Assembly: GCA_030052745.1 (NCBI GenBank)
Contig: JANBVO010000058.1
Location: 62,001-126,000 of the forward strand
Length of the DNA: 64,000 bases
Reading direction: 5' to 3'
Source of the DNA: Pleurostoma richardsiae
Taxonomy: Eukaryota > Ascomycota > Sordariomycetes > Calosphaeriales > Pleurostomataceae
Shown: positions 15,167 to 25,429 of the stretch, piece by piece
Layout: each line of letters begins with the position of its first letter
Numbering within the stretch: position 1 is the first letter of the stretch
Made by a program: the position numbers and the translations under genes
Notes under the pieces: model-generated
Seen by the model: only the letters and a program-made list of their open reading frames with translations
The model's database searches: none
Told to the model about the DNA's origin: nothing

Positions 15167-16408
15167 ATGCCTCCTTTGATGCCAGAGACACTGACCGTTT
15201 CTTGCCTCTGCGACGCGGCTCGCCAGTCGGTCCGGTCCCGCCCCGCAGACGACGAGGCACCTTCCACACTCTGCCACTGCGACGACTGCCGCCACGTATC
15301 GGGGCTGCTGTGCACGTCGTACCTCACTATTGCGCGGCCACCGTCCCTCAAGGGATTGGTGGCATACGACAGCTCGCCAGGGACGACGAGGTACTTCTGC
15401 GGGATATGCGGCTGTCATGTGTTCCGTGTCGTCAGAGAGCGTGGAGGGGACGGCGGCAGCGAGGCGTGGGAGGTTGCAACTGGGGCGATTGTGGAGAGTC
15501 CGGACGAGGGCGCCCGCGGTGGTCCACGACCATTGGCACACGTCAACGTCTCATCTACCCGGGATGGCGGCCTGTCCGGGTGGATCTCCGACCTGGAAGG
15601 AGGCGCCGCAGTCCCGGACCGCCTCAGCACTGCACCGGCACCACTAGAGCTGACAGACCCGGCGACAGCTCCATCACCCGGGCCCACCGCCGCCGCAGAA
15701 GGCGCCGACACCCTCGCCGCTGCCTGCCACTGCCGTACAGTCGCCTTTCACATCACCCGCCCCGCCGCTGAGAGCTACATAGCGCAGTCCTCCTTCCCGG
15801 ACCTAATGATCCCGTATCACACGCAGTCCCCCCAGCTGCCAAACGTTGACGACGTCAAGTGGTGGCTCCGCAGCGGTGCCACAAAGTACCTCGCGGGCAC
15901 CTGCACCTGCCGCTCGTGCCGGCTCGGCTCGGGCTTCGATATCCAGACCTGGGCCTTCGTGCCGCGTGCTAACATCTTCCTGCACGTCCCTGCTGGCAAC
16001 GACGACGCCGCCAGCCACGAGGCCGACCCCAACCCAGGGCCGGAGAAAGCGGACGGTACACGGGCCCGCACCATCCTCCCTCTGGACTTCCACCACATCC
16101 CCAGCGGCATCCTCCGGCGATATGACTCTTCGCCCGGGGTCCAGCGAGAGTTCTGTCCGCAGTGTGGTGCCACCGTCTTCTGGCACGGCAGCTGGCGGTC
16201 GGAGCTTGTGGACGTCAGCGTGGGCCTGCTCCGCGCGGAGGAGGGCGCTAGAGCGGAGGCCTGGCTGGACTGGTGGACGGAGCGTGTGAGCTTCGTGGAG
16301 GACGCCGGGCTGGGTCAGACTGGGTGGGTAAAGAGGAGAGCAGAGGCGCTCGCACACGCACTTGAGAGAGGACTGAGAGGCTCGAAGATACATAGACAAG
16401 GCCCGTGA
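15167..16408 (+). CDS. Tandem GFA-domain (CENP-V/GFA fold) protein
   Basis: Single uninterrupted frame, 413 aa. Two complete zinc-binding GFA domains follow each other. Domain 1 has C13-L-C15, CHCDDC (residues 36-41) and CGIC (78-81). Domain 2 begins AACHCRTVAFH, then has GTCTCRSCRLGSG and EFCPQCGATVFWHG. All the expected Cys positions are present in both. The linker between them is Ala/Pro-rich. Most GFA proteins carry one domain in 130-190 aa, so this is a fusion or internal duplication. Single-domain GFA proteins are soluble zinc proteins; true glutathione-formaldehyde activity is shown for few. Lack of introns contrasts with nearly all neighbours and with the single-domain GFA gene at the left edge. 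The start codon follows a short leader at 15167; a second Met lies four codons later. Confidence 0.9.
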   Translation: MPPLMPETLTVSCLCDAARQSVRSRPADDEAPSTLCHCDDCRHVSGLLCTSYLTIARPPSLKGLVAYDSSPGTTRYFCGICGCHVFRVVRERGGDGGSEAWEVATGAIVESPDEGARGGPRPLAHVNVSSTRDGGLSGWISDLEGGAAVPDRLSTAPAPLELTDPATAPSPGPTAAAEGADTLAAACHCRTVAFHITRPAAESYIAQSSFPDLMIPYHTQSPQLPNVDDVKWWLRSGATKYLAGTCTCRSCRLGSGFDIQTWAFVPRANIFLHVPAGNDDAASHEADPNPGPEKADGTRARTILPLDFHHIPSGILRRYDSSPGVQREFCPQCGATVFWHGSWRSELVDVSVGLLRAEEGARAEAWLDWWTERVSFVEDAGLGQTGWVKRRAEALAHALERGLRGSKIHRQGP

Positions 16409-16968
16409 TGCTCTGAGAAGACTACGCGGGATAGTCAATTCCCGGAGTGATCACTGTTGTCTAGGCTTAGTGTGTGGACAGCACAAGCTCTATATATTGG
16501 GAGACTCGAAAGCACAGAAAGGGACAAGAGGTATTATGCGGACTCTTATGTATTCGAAGGTAAAGCCTTTTTTAACTTATAGGCAGCATCTGCGATGAGG
16601 AAACTAGCCGGCAGCCTATACCGACTATGTCACTGCTTGTGCTGTTTAGTCTAGACCACCATTCCGGGAGCAGCTAACCATTTATCTCCATCCAGCGATA
16701 GTCATTCGTTATTCGAACAAGGGTCTCCCTACCACCTCGTCTACGTACCCATGAGGTTCCATGAACCATAGCACTTTAGCAGCCTCCCGGCATACCACAG
16801 CCTCTGCGACGGTCGCTCCTCTACAAGAGCGTCTTCATTTCGTTCCTGTTGTCGCTCGTTCTGGCTCGTCATACGGTATATTACCAGGAAGTATGGTCCA
16901 ATTGTCACTGCAAAGCTGATTGCAGTTGTTTTCCGGTCGGTCTCACTTGCCCGAGAAGCCGTCTACCC
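16409..16968. other. Convergent intergenic region
   Basis: These 560 bases lie between the 3' ends of the double-GFA gene and TAD2. They should hold both 3' UTRs. I see nothing else. Confidence 0.45.
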
Positions 16969-18997
16969 CTATGTACTCTGGGCTTTCGACCCCATAAAAG
17001 GAACTGCCGGAGACGCCGAAGGTAAGCTGTCGCCGTTCATATTTGGAGAATCCTTGACGGTTTCAGACGTTGCTTCATGCGCCGGTGCATGGGCAAGACT
17101 TAGGCCACCGTTGGTGGCACCCTCTGTAGGGTTGCTGTCCTTCTCCATCATAGCAGCGAGGCGGGCGGCACGACCTTCTTTCTTTCGCGGAACAGGCGCT
17201 AGGCGCACACGTTTGGTCAGCCAGGGGAAGTCAAGGTGAGCTGAGCTAGGATGTTACGGCTAGGGTAGGGAAGGCAGCTCGAATTTGTGGGCTGAGTGTT
17301 AGAGAGGAACAACGGGGCTCCTTACCTCTTCCATTCTCTTGGACGTAGAACTGCCTCAACAAGGTCACTGCCTCGTCACGGCCCCAACCTCCTTCCACTT
17401 CGTATCCCGCTTCAACGTTACCGCCGTCACCCCTACGGAAAGGCTCGGAAAGTTCGTTGGTCTCATCATCTTCAGTCTCAGTATTGCTGTTGCCTTCAGT
17501 CGTGCTCGCTATGCTCTTGCCGGAGCCGTTGCCAGAGTTCTCGGGACTAATGAGCGCTTCGGTGCAAGACAGAGGCTTGCGGTGCAGCATCGGTCGAAGA
17601 ATCCGACCCTTTGCAGGACGAAGTGTAGGAGATGGCGGTGCGGAGACGGAGTCGGAGTTCACATGGATGAAGAACACACCGCCAGTGCCTCCAAATTTGT
17701 CGTTAACTGCTCCAAAGTAAACCTTTTTGATGCCGAACTGCCGAAGCATCGAAGCGCACATCACGCACGGCTCGACAGTGACGTAGAGAATACAGTCCTT
17801 GACAATAGTCTTGTCGACGCGAGGCGCAGGATGGAGTTTCTGTCCATAAGGAAAGAGGTGGCCGTCCTCCGGATCCACATCTCCCCATGATTCCTCTAGG
17901 ATCTCGCGACATTGGGCCGCCGGCTGCTCCATGTCCGCTTGAGGAGTGTACGACAGAAGGGCGGAGAGGGCCATGAGTTCGGCATGTCTGGTGCCGTTGC
18001 GGGTGACGTTTGTCGCATTCATCCCTTTCGCGATAACTCTTCCATTATGGACGAGAACACAGCCAACAGGCGTCTCATTGGTCCGTAAAGCCAGCCGAGC
18101 CTTCATCGACAAACATATGTCAGTAGAAACCTGGAGAGCAGCGGAAGCAAGCGAGGGCAAGACGGTGGGGACTGGTCGGGAGCTAAGAAGAACCGTGATC
18201 ACAGAGATGGCGTGAAAGGTGAAGTGGCGTGGACAGCATGATGGAACAAGGGAAATGCGCAAAGGTGACACAGTGATACATGGGCCAGGAGGCAAACGCG
18301 GGGAGGTGGAGGGGCGCGTATCATGATGTCTTGCTGTCTTCAGGGCAGTATTGATGTGAGGAGTGGAACCCGAAAACCGGGTTGGAGCGAGTGAATACTC
18401 TGAGAGCAGTGCAGGTGAAGGCGACATGCAGCACCACCGAGAAAGGGCGTCTTCCCTGCAGGCGGGTGATATCTCCTATGTAGGGAAGATGGTAATCGGT
18501 AAACACCGGGAGTTACGTACCATGTCAAGAGCTTGGTCCATGAAGCCCTGGTGGATGGCTCTCTCAGCAGCCTTGACGGGATCCTCCTCTGCGCCGTCGG
18601 GGGTCGCGGGAGGCCGGGCAACATCTCCGCCCTGCTTCGTACGAGCGACAGTGCCGTCGCCGTCGCCGTCGTCGAGCTGCATCCGGGCCGCTTCAGCGGC
18701 AAGCTGGGCATCGGGCGGTGCGTTTTCCTGCTTGCCCTGGTTGGCGGGTGGAGCGGCCCGCTTCGCCGGGAGGTGCACGTTCATTGTGGTGCTGCTGGCC
18801 GGAGTCGCTGTTGAGGGAGTGTGCTCGAGGTCTTGTCTGCGCTGCTGACTCTCGGGTTGCCGCCGTGGCTTGCGGGTGATGGAGGAGAGGAGGCGGGCGA
18901 GTGGGCGAGATATGGCGAGAACAAGTGCCAGCAGCGCATCGAGCACTTGGGACAAGGCACGCCAGGCGCCCCGAGCAGAGGACGAGGAAGGGGCCAT
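16969..18997 (-). CDS. TAD2: tRNA-specific adenosine deaminase catalytic subunit Tad2 (ADAT2)
   Basis: Three exons on the minus strand: 18997-18521, 18100-17326, 17240-16969, giving 507 aa. The deaminase core has the zinc ligands and proton shuttle HAE (H198, E200, in TRHAELMAL) and PCVMC (C271, C274, in VTVEPCVMCASML). The join DM|ARLALRTNETPVG restores the family sequence. Tad2 pairs with Tad3 to convert A34 to inosine in tRNA anticodons. The protein is longer than yeast Tad2 because of a 150-residue N-terminal arm and a Ser/Glu-rich insert before the RQFYVQENGR segment. Intron 1 is 420 nt and intron 2 is 85 nt. The start is uncertain: the ATG at 18997 adds a hydrophobic, basic stretch (ALLALVLAISRPLARLL), while an internal ATG at 18784 (MNVHLPAKR) would omit it. 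Confidence 0.9.
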
Positions 18998-19274
18998 CGT
19001 GCCTCGAGATCAGACCAAAGGGGGCAGGAACGTGGGGCCGCAGCGCCCCTCTGCCTGAGGAAAGAAGACCGCTTTCTCCTTGAGCAAGGAACAGCCGGGG
19101 AGGCCGCGCGGGGGGAGGCCGGCAGCCTGAAATGAGAAGCTCCTCACGGTCACAACGGCAATGGCAGCAACGAGGACAGATCAAGGCAAAATAGGTGGGA
19201 ATGTGTGAGTGTTGAATCCCTCCACAATGACAGAAAATCAGCCGTCGCACTTTCCCTCCGACAAGAGACAAGCA

Positions 19275-19331
<57 letters not shown>

Positions 19332-20497
19332 CTTGGACTAGGCGACAACGAACGGAAGGGACCCAGAAAGAAGAAGCCAGGCTAAGCAGGCCGAGAAGCG
19401 ACACTTGGACGGTCAGGGCAAGCGAAAACACTCCAGGGCAACGGCGCGAAATAAAAAAGTACCGAATCCCTCCTGATGAGGCCGTACGGACATGATCAGA
19501 GAGAGAGAGGAGCGGAGCAAGAGTAACATTACGTCGAGATGCACCGGGTGGTGATACAAGGAGCCGCCTCCCAAACCCACCATCGGCCGACCCGACGACG
19601 GAGTGCCTTTTTTCTTTGATGGTGCTTTGAAAGATTTGCAAACGCTAAGAGTTTAAGTTATGCAGGTACTACTCAGGCCCAGATGCCATACAATGCATAC
19701 TTCCCCGCGCGCTGAATTACCGAGGTGGAGTTGGCGGCGCATGTTCGCCTAACTGCATACTAGTCGCTCGCAGTTGAAGTAAGTAAGGTGAGTAGGTAAG
19801 GCAGGTAGTTGAATATTACAGCCCCAATCTATGCATATATTCTCTAATACACTCACCATTGGAGTTGGAGGATGCATGCATGCATTGATTGCTACGGCCA
19901 GAGTTATGCGCGACCCACGGGACTAGGTAGGCAACGACATCTTCTCACAGAACTAGGGATCAAGGTTCCTGAGCACATCAGCACATCAGCATGGGGAACA
20001 GCTCATGGCATACGTCTGGAAGTTTTGACATCAATATGCTTCGCGAAGTCCGCACATTCTGGCTCTTTCTGCAATCCACCTCTGGAAGACTGGGAAGTCG
20101 TCATCGCAGGATGCGTGAGCCGATCAAGAGTTGGGAATATTTTGCGAGTCAAACCAGTAGATTGGTGTTAACTAGGGCAAGTAAATGTCCCGAAGGGACC
20201 CTGAGCTCTTGGACTCCCTGCCGACCTGCCTAGGTAGACAAGGTACATCGCAGGCCGTGCCAAATCATGTTGCTACAAACGTACTGCTTGATGCTCATGC
20301 GCCAGCTGCGTCGACTCTTCAAATATCCTCTAGTCCATAGAAAGACAGGAAGTACATCAGCCCGGTGGGCAAGTTCTTGTCACAAAACCAAGTTGGGTAT
20401 CACATCGCATAGCTAATGAAACGGACCACCGACCAGCCCACGTGCTCCGCCGCTCGCCCAGTATCTCCCTTCACGGAAGGCTGGTCTACCCACACCA
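18998..20497. other. Intergenic region upstream of TAD2
   Basis: It holds the TAD2 promoter with a GACA microsatellite (separate entry), a TACCT/AGGTA-type word cluster at about 19780-19810, and the 3' flank of the minus-strand gene ending at 20498. No gene is supported. Confidence 0.45.
19276..19331 (+). repeat. (GACA)14 microsatellite
   Basis: A perfect tetranucleotide run of 14 GACA units (56 bases), with a few degenerate units (ACAAGAGACAAGC) just before it. It sits about 280 bases upstream of the outer TAD2 start codon. Such perfect tracts change length easily by slippage. Confidence 0.97.
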
Positions 20498-23314
20498 TCA
20501 TGCCAAGATATGGGCTGGCAACTTCATCGAGGCGCGGGCAGGTGTGTCTCTGAGATCGCTAGCTCTCGAGCATACGCCTTCAAGCCCTGAGTGGGCTCTG
20601 TCGAGCATTGCATGTGACGAGGACCACCGGGCCTCGCGGTCCGCGAATCGCTCGACTTCTCCGTGTCGGATTGCCATTGAAGCAAAGGAAAGAGCAACCA
20701 TTGGGAGGATAAGTTGATTGCAGAAGCCGCTGAGAGAGTGTTTCTGCAAGGAGTAGATCACCATAGTGGAGACGAACCCAAGGGCGGCGAAGACAAGTGG
20801 TGATGGGAACGATGTCAGAGCTTTCTCTGACCTTCCAAAGAATCCTGTGATGCTTTGCCGCGCCGGGAGAGTGGAGAGGACAAAGGCGGTAACGAGCGCA
20901 CTAGCCATCGAGGCCGTGGCACATGGAGAGGTCTCGCCTGAGGGATCACGTAAAACGACTGCCGAGTTCTGAGAGCCGTGGAAGGTGGCGCATGACCGAA
21001 CTTCCTGATCCGATGAAAGAACAGTTTGCCGCAGCCAATGTGCGCCCTGAGAAGCTCCGTCTTGCACTGTGTACTCTGCATATGCTGAGATTGATGTCCG
21101 TAGTAGCTGTGGTTGGCAAGACGGATCCCCGGGGTTAGAGGCGAGCGTTGACGTCGGAGAAGTCTGTCTTATCGCTGATAAGGACACTGAAGACGTTCCA
21201 CTGCGAGCGAGTCTGGCAGACGGCTCCAAGTCTGTCGCGCTCAAGAGAGTTGCTGGATTCTTGGTATAGTGGAAGGAATTATCCCGAATGCTGCTTCGTC
21301 CAGAAGCTGCACCGCGTTCATTTGTGCCATCTTGCGGGGAGCTTGGATCGGTATCGAGCCGGCCCGCTAGACCATAGGCGGAAGATGACGGGGATAACTC
21401 GTTTATGACACGCCGTGACTGCTGGTTGCGGACCGACGGCCCATTGATAGCAACGGAAGACGATGTCCTGCCGTCTGGTGATCCTGTTGACGATGACGCT
21501 GAAGACGTGCTGGATGATGCAGCGCTATCTCCTTGTCTTGGCCTCCTTGGAACGCGTTGGTGATGTGGGGCATCAATCTGTGCGGGGATCACCATGTGGT
21601 GACTCGCAAGTTCCTTCCCAGAAGTTAATACCTGTAGTCTTTCAAGCATGCAATGGCGTGTACTTACATCTTCGCTCCCATCGAAACCATTAGCACTCCA
21701 TGGCACCGTGGACAAACCAGTGTCGTGCGTCTGTGATACATGCTGGGTAGGACATGTTGGAACAGACTCGGGAAGGCCATGGGGGGATGCAGCTTCGTTG
21801 CGGGCGATACTTCTCACTGAGCGTACGGAAGCCTGGATGTCATATGGCCGAGTACGATCGAAACTGATCACGTCCCTCGGGATCGGTAGTCCGTCGCCTG
21901 CTGAACCTTGATCGGCTGGCGCTCTCCATTTAGCATCATCGTAGGTGAAGGAGACAGGAACCCAGTCTGTCGATATGCCGGAGGAGGAAGATTCTTGGAG
22001 GCCAGCTTCTGATATAAGCACGCCTTGGGCAGATGGCGAAACGACAGTATTGCTAGTGCCAGCCCGCACGGTCTCACTACATACTGGATTTCGGCGGGAA
22101 TAGCTCGATGCTTCAGTGAGTGGTACCTTTGTCAGGATATTCTGAGGCTCTTCATCCAGGAAGCTAGATGTAGGAGAGTAAAGATTGAAGTCCACGTAGT
22201 TGGACCCGGAAACACCGAGGTTGAGGTACGGGAGAGTGGGTTCTTGGCTGTCAATGTCCGCCAGTGGTGAGCCATCCCCGAATATGGCGGAGGCAGGTGC
22301 GCCTGCCGCGGGTGTAAATGGCTGATGAGGTAGGGATACGGAAGAGTCGCTGCTAGGGGAGGAGAAGAGGTTCTCCGGATCGAAAAAGAATTGGTCGTAG
22401 TCGGGCGGATTGACATGGGTTGGCTGATCAAAGTGATCATACTGCAGAAACTGGTCCCAAGGTTCCTCCAATGCCGCCACGCTCTCTTCCGCGACTGCAG
22501 TGGTAGCCCAGTCAAGCTCAAAGGGAGCCCCTTCAGGATGCAGACTGGCCTCCGCAAATGAAGAAGGTTGTTGTACTGCTTGAGATGTGGGCTTTTTGGA
22601 TCTCTTGGCTGGCTTTGACTCGGCGTCTGCTTGCGCCTGAGAAGCGGCCCGCTTCTTGTGGCTGGGGTCACAGCGGATCTTCTTCTTCTTGCAAGACTCG
22701 CACGCCTTGAGTATCCGCATAAGATGGGCATGGTCACGCTGTTCCTTGGTCTTGCAGCCTCGGGAAGCCGAGTTCGTCACATCCTGGCCATCCGCCGTCA
22801 TGATCTTCATCCCGGGCAGATGGGAGAAGTCAGTCGTCTGAGATCTTGCGAGGGAGCTGCTCGGCTTTCGAGAAGCAGAGGCGGGGGCCTTCTGCTGAGA
22901 CGGAGCCAAAGCGACGAATGGAGAATGGCTTGATGTAGAAATGAAGGATGGCGAGTGGCACCAGAGGTTGACATCCGAGACAACTGGGGAGACGTTGAAG
23001 CTGGACCCGTAGCCAGAGTCGTGCATTGTTGAGCTGACAGGAGAGCCGGTTGTGACGGAGTCGACAGACTGAGAGAGGACGGCGTAGTACTTGAATGTCT
23101 CTCCAGTCAGGCGAGCGTACTCGCAGAAATCCATGGAGATAGTGGCCCGCTTCTCCTTGATCGAGGCAGGGCCCGGCAGGTAGGCATTGACCAGGTCGTC
23201 CAGCTGCTTGCTGCCGAGGGCAGGGAGGAACTGAAGCGGGGCGCCAATGGATGCCTGGAAGACAGAGAAGCCCTGGAGAGAGCTGGCGGAGTTGTTTCGA
23301 GACATGCCCGCCAT
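20498..23314 (-). CDS. Large protein with half zinc cluster and C-terminal membrane segments
   Basis: The frame is open from the ATG at 23314 to a stop at 20498 (938 aa unspliced). A GTAAGT donor at 21667 and a CACAG acceptor at 21578 define a probable 90-nt in-frame intron (908 aa if removed). Residues 205-219 hold CESCKKKKIRCDPSH: one CxxCx6C half of a Zn2Cys6 cluster followed by a His, with no second half. Upstream is a conserved-looking KTKEQRDHAHLMRILKA helix. The middle is long and Ser/Asp-rich, and acidic in parts like an activation region. The last 140 residues hold three hydrophobic stretches (SALVTAFVLSTLP, PLVFAALGFVSTMVIYSL, LILPMVALSFASMAI). I do not know its function; a membrane-tethered DNA-binding regulator is an inference. 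The next gene upstream has the same design. Confidence 0.8.
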   Translation of the reverse strand: MAGMSRNNSASSLQGFSVFQASIGAPLQFLPALGSKQLDDLVNAYLPGPASIKEKRATISMDFCEYARLTGETFKYYAVLSQSVDSVTTGSPVSSTMHDSGYGSSFNVSPVVSDVNLWCHSPSFISTSSHSPFVALAPSQQKAPASASRKPSSSLARSQTTDFSHLPGMKIMTADGQDVTNSASRGCKTKEQRDHAHLMRILKACESCKKKKIRCDPSHKKRAASQAQADAESKPAKRSKKPTSQAVQQPSSFAEASLHPEGAPFELDWATTAVAEESVAALEEPWDQFLQYDHFDQPTHVNPPDYDQFFFDPENLFSSPSSDSSVSLPHQPFTPAAGAPASAIFGDGSPLADIDSQEPTLPYLNLGVSGSNYVDFNLYSPTSSFLDEEPQNILTKVPLTEASSYSRRNPVCSETVRAGTSNTVVSPSAQGVLISEAGLQESSSSGISTDWVPVSFTYDDAKWRAPADQGSAGDGLPIPRDVISFDRTRPYDIQASVRSVRSIARNEAASPHGLPESVPTCPTQHVSQTHDTGLSTVPWSANGFDGSEDVSTRHCMLERLQVLTSGKELASHHMVIPAQIDAPHHQRVPRRPRQGDSAASSSTSSASSSTGSPDGRTSSSVAINGPSVRNQQSRRVINELSPSSSAYGLAGRLDTDPSSPQDGTNERGAASGRSSIRDNSFHYTKNPATLLSATDLEPSARLARSGTSSVSLSAIRQTSPTSTLASNPGDPSCQPQLLRTSISAYAEYTVQDGASQGAHWLRQTVLSSDQEVRSCATFHGSQNSAVVLRDPSGETSPCATASMASALVTAFVLSTLPARQSITGFFGRSEKALTSFPSPLVFAALGFVSTMVIYSLQKHSLSGFCNQLILPMVALSFASMAIRHGEVERFADREARWSSSHAMLDRAHSGLEGVCSRASDLRDTPARASMKLPAHILA

Positions 23315-25429
23315 TTGTTCGGTGGTATCACTGGGGTAAGAGACGGGGACTGGATCCAAGGTTGGGACTCAAGGATTTACGGCGGATGTGGCACCAGACT
23401 CAGCAGGACAGGAGCGAAGCGGACCGAGCCTTGAGAGGTGAATTGGGTTGATTGCAAGCCCTACGTGCCGAGGATGAACCGTCTCTGAGTGACTTGAGGG
23501 GTGGTTTGTGTGCTTGGTGGCGGCTTGATGCACAGGCAGGCGGGGTGCAGTGAGCTCCTCGACAGCAAGATTGGCCCCGGACTTCCTGAGTAGCTCGCTG
23601 GCTGGCCGGGTTGCGGGCAGATTTACAAAGAGCTAACCGAGGCGAGAAAACGAGGGGCTGAGTGCACCGACTTGCCGTCGGCGAGATTCGATATGCTCGT
23701 GAGAGTCAGGGTGCTGGGCAGAATGGAGAGAAAGTCAAAGAAGGAAGAGAGTAGTCGATCGAGTGGTGGCGCCGGGCGGGAGTCATCTGTCTACATATGC
23801 TTCCACAACGAGGCCGGCCAGCCATGAGAGCGGGTGAGCCAATTGACAACACGCCTTGGCAGGGACACAGCCGCTTTCCATCGTTTTTTGATTGAGATTC
23901 CCGGCGAGCCAGGAGAGGCATAGCGTTGGAGTCACCCAGCCCGGAGGTGGGTACGGGCCACACGGCGCGAGGCCGTTGCGCAGGTACCCTCCATGTTCCC
24001 TTCTCGACACGAAAACGCTGAGTAACGGTCTAGCAGCTCCGGAATGACGGCGTTGTACACAGCCCTCCCGGCGGGGCCCCGGCCGGAACGCGGATTGGCT
24101 GGCGGCGCCTCGTTCTGCAGGTCGCATCAGGTGGGTTTCGGCGTGGGGAAGTCTCTCTCGACCGCTTCGACGTCGTACCATTCAACGCCATTGGCCAATC
24201 CGTCGACGCTCCTCCTCTCCAACGTCAGCTTTCCCTGGCTCACCAGCACGTGATGTGAGTCAACCCGACCCTCCGGGCTTTGGGAAAAGGTCTCAGAGCG
24301 AAGTGGTTGTGCCGGCGACACTAAGGCAGAGCTATGGAAACGGAAGGTCAAAAGGGATGGATGGCTTGCGCCCGCAGACCAATCCGTCGTTAGGGCCGGC
24401 ACGTTAGACTGCATCGTCCATCGTCTAGGTATGACTCTTCATGTCCGCTTTTAGTTTCTCCCGAGTCGCCCAGTAGAACTATGTAAACTCAAACCGTACT
24501 TACCTGTTCAGTTGCGACTGGGGTGTGCTTCCGCCAATGGTGCTGTACCGTGCGTGTAGTCCAAGGCTGCGTGTGGGGAGACCATGTTTCGTCCGAGATG
24601 CGCCTGGGGAGTCGGGAACTCTCGTGGGCAGCACACACCTAAATCGGTACCTAGGCACCTATAGGTAGAAGTAATCTACGAGACCATGATTTGACATGCA
24701 GATCTTGCAAACCACCGCCGACTATGGTCCTATGCCCAGGAAGACTGCAGCTCTTCGCTTGGATGTGAGCGGAGCTATGACACGAGAACCGGCGAGGTCA
24801 GTCAACGCAAGGACTGAGACGGTGAGGTACCTATGTCAGAGATAGAAGTCTGTCGCCGCAGGAGAGGGAAACAACCTGGGCCACAGAGATTGTCCAGAAC
24901 AGGCATGAGTAGAGTCGGGCTGGCCTCTGGTATATGTAAGGCACCCAGGAACAAGCCTGTGTCCACCTCCCTCCTCCCGTAGCGCATACTCCAACCCATC
25001 AAATCAACACCACGTCTGAGCCTGCCTGAGCCTGACTTTACGAAGCCGATATGGTAGGTATCCATCAGAGGAGAAACGACACCGAGAAACTTAGTAATAT
25101 AACCACAGAGTTGCAAACGAGGGCCACAAAGTGACGCGCCACTCTGGTAGGGACTGATGGTCCGGCTCGACGGCCTATCAACGGCCGATAACATGTTCGC
25201 ATGCAACTTCATGACTTCGGGTATGAGGAATGGAGATCAAGGATACAATACAACGCCGCTAATATGAGTAATTGAAATGAATTTTCATCAAAGAAAATCG
25301 CCGCTGATGCCATTTCTTGCCAGCAGCGATGTCTCGCAAGCTCAAATCCTCGTGTTGAGCACCTGGATCGAGGCTGGACAGGTCGCGCGCACGGCAAAGC
25401 AATCGTCTGACTGAGCCTATTACCAACAA
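23315..25429. other. Intergenic region between the two half-cluster genes
   Basis: It holds the promoter of the gene starting at 23314 and the 3' flank of the gene ending at 25430. A CGGTACCTAGGCACCTATAGG word lies near 24645. A 136-codon minus-strand frame at 24802-25212 has no recognisable motif, and I do not call it a gene. Confidence 0.45.

Noticed and set aside
24802-25212. 136-codon minus-strand frame
   Set aside because: No motif; probably lies in the 3' flank of the half-cluster gene.
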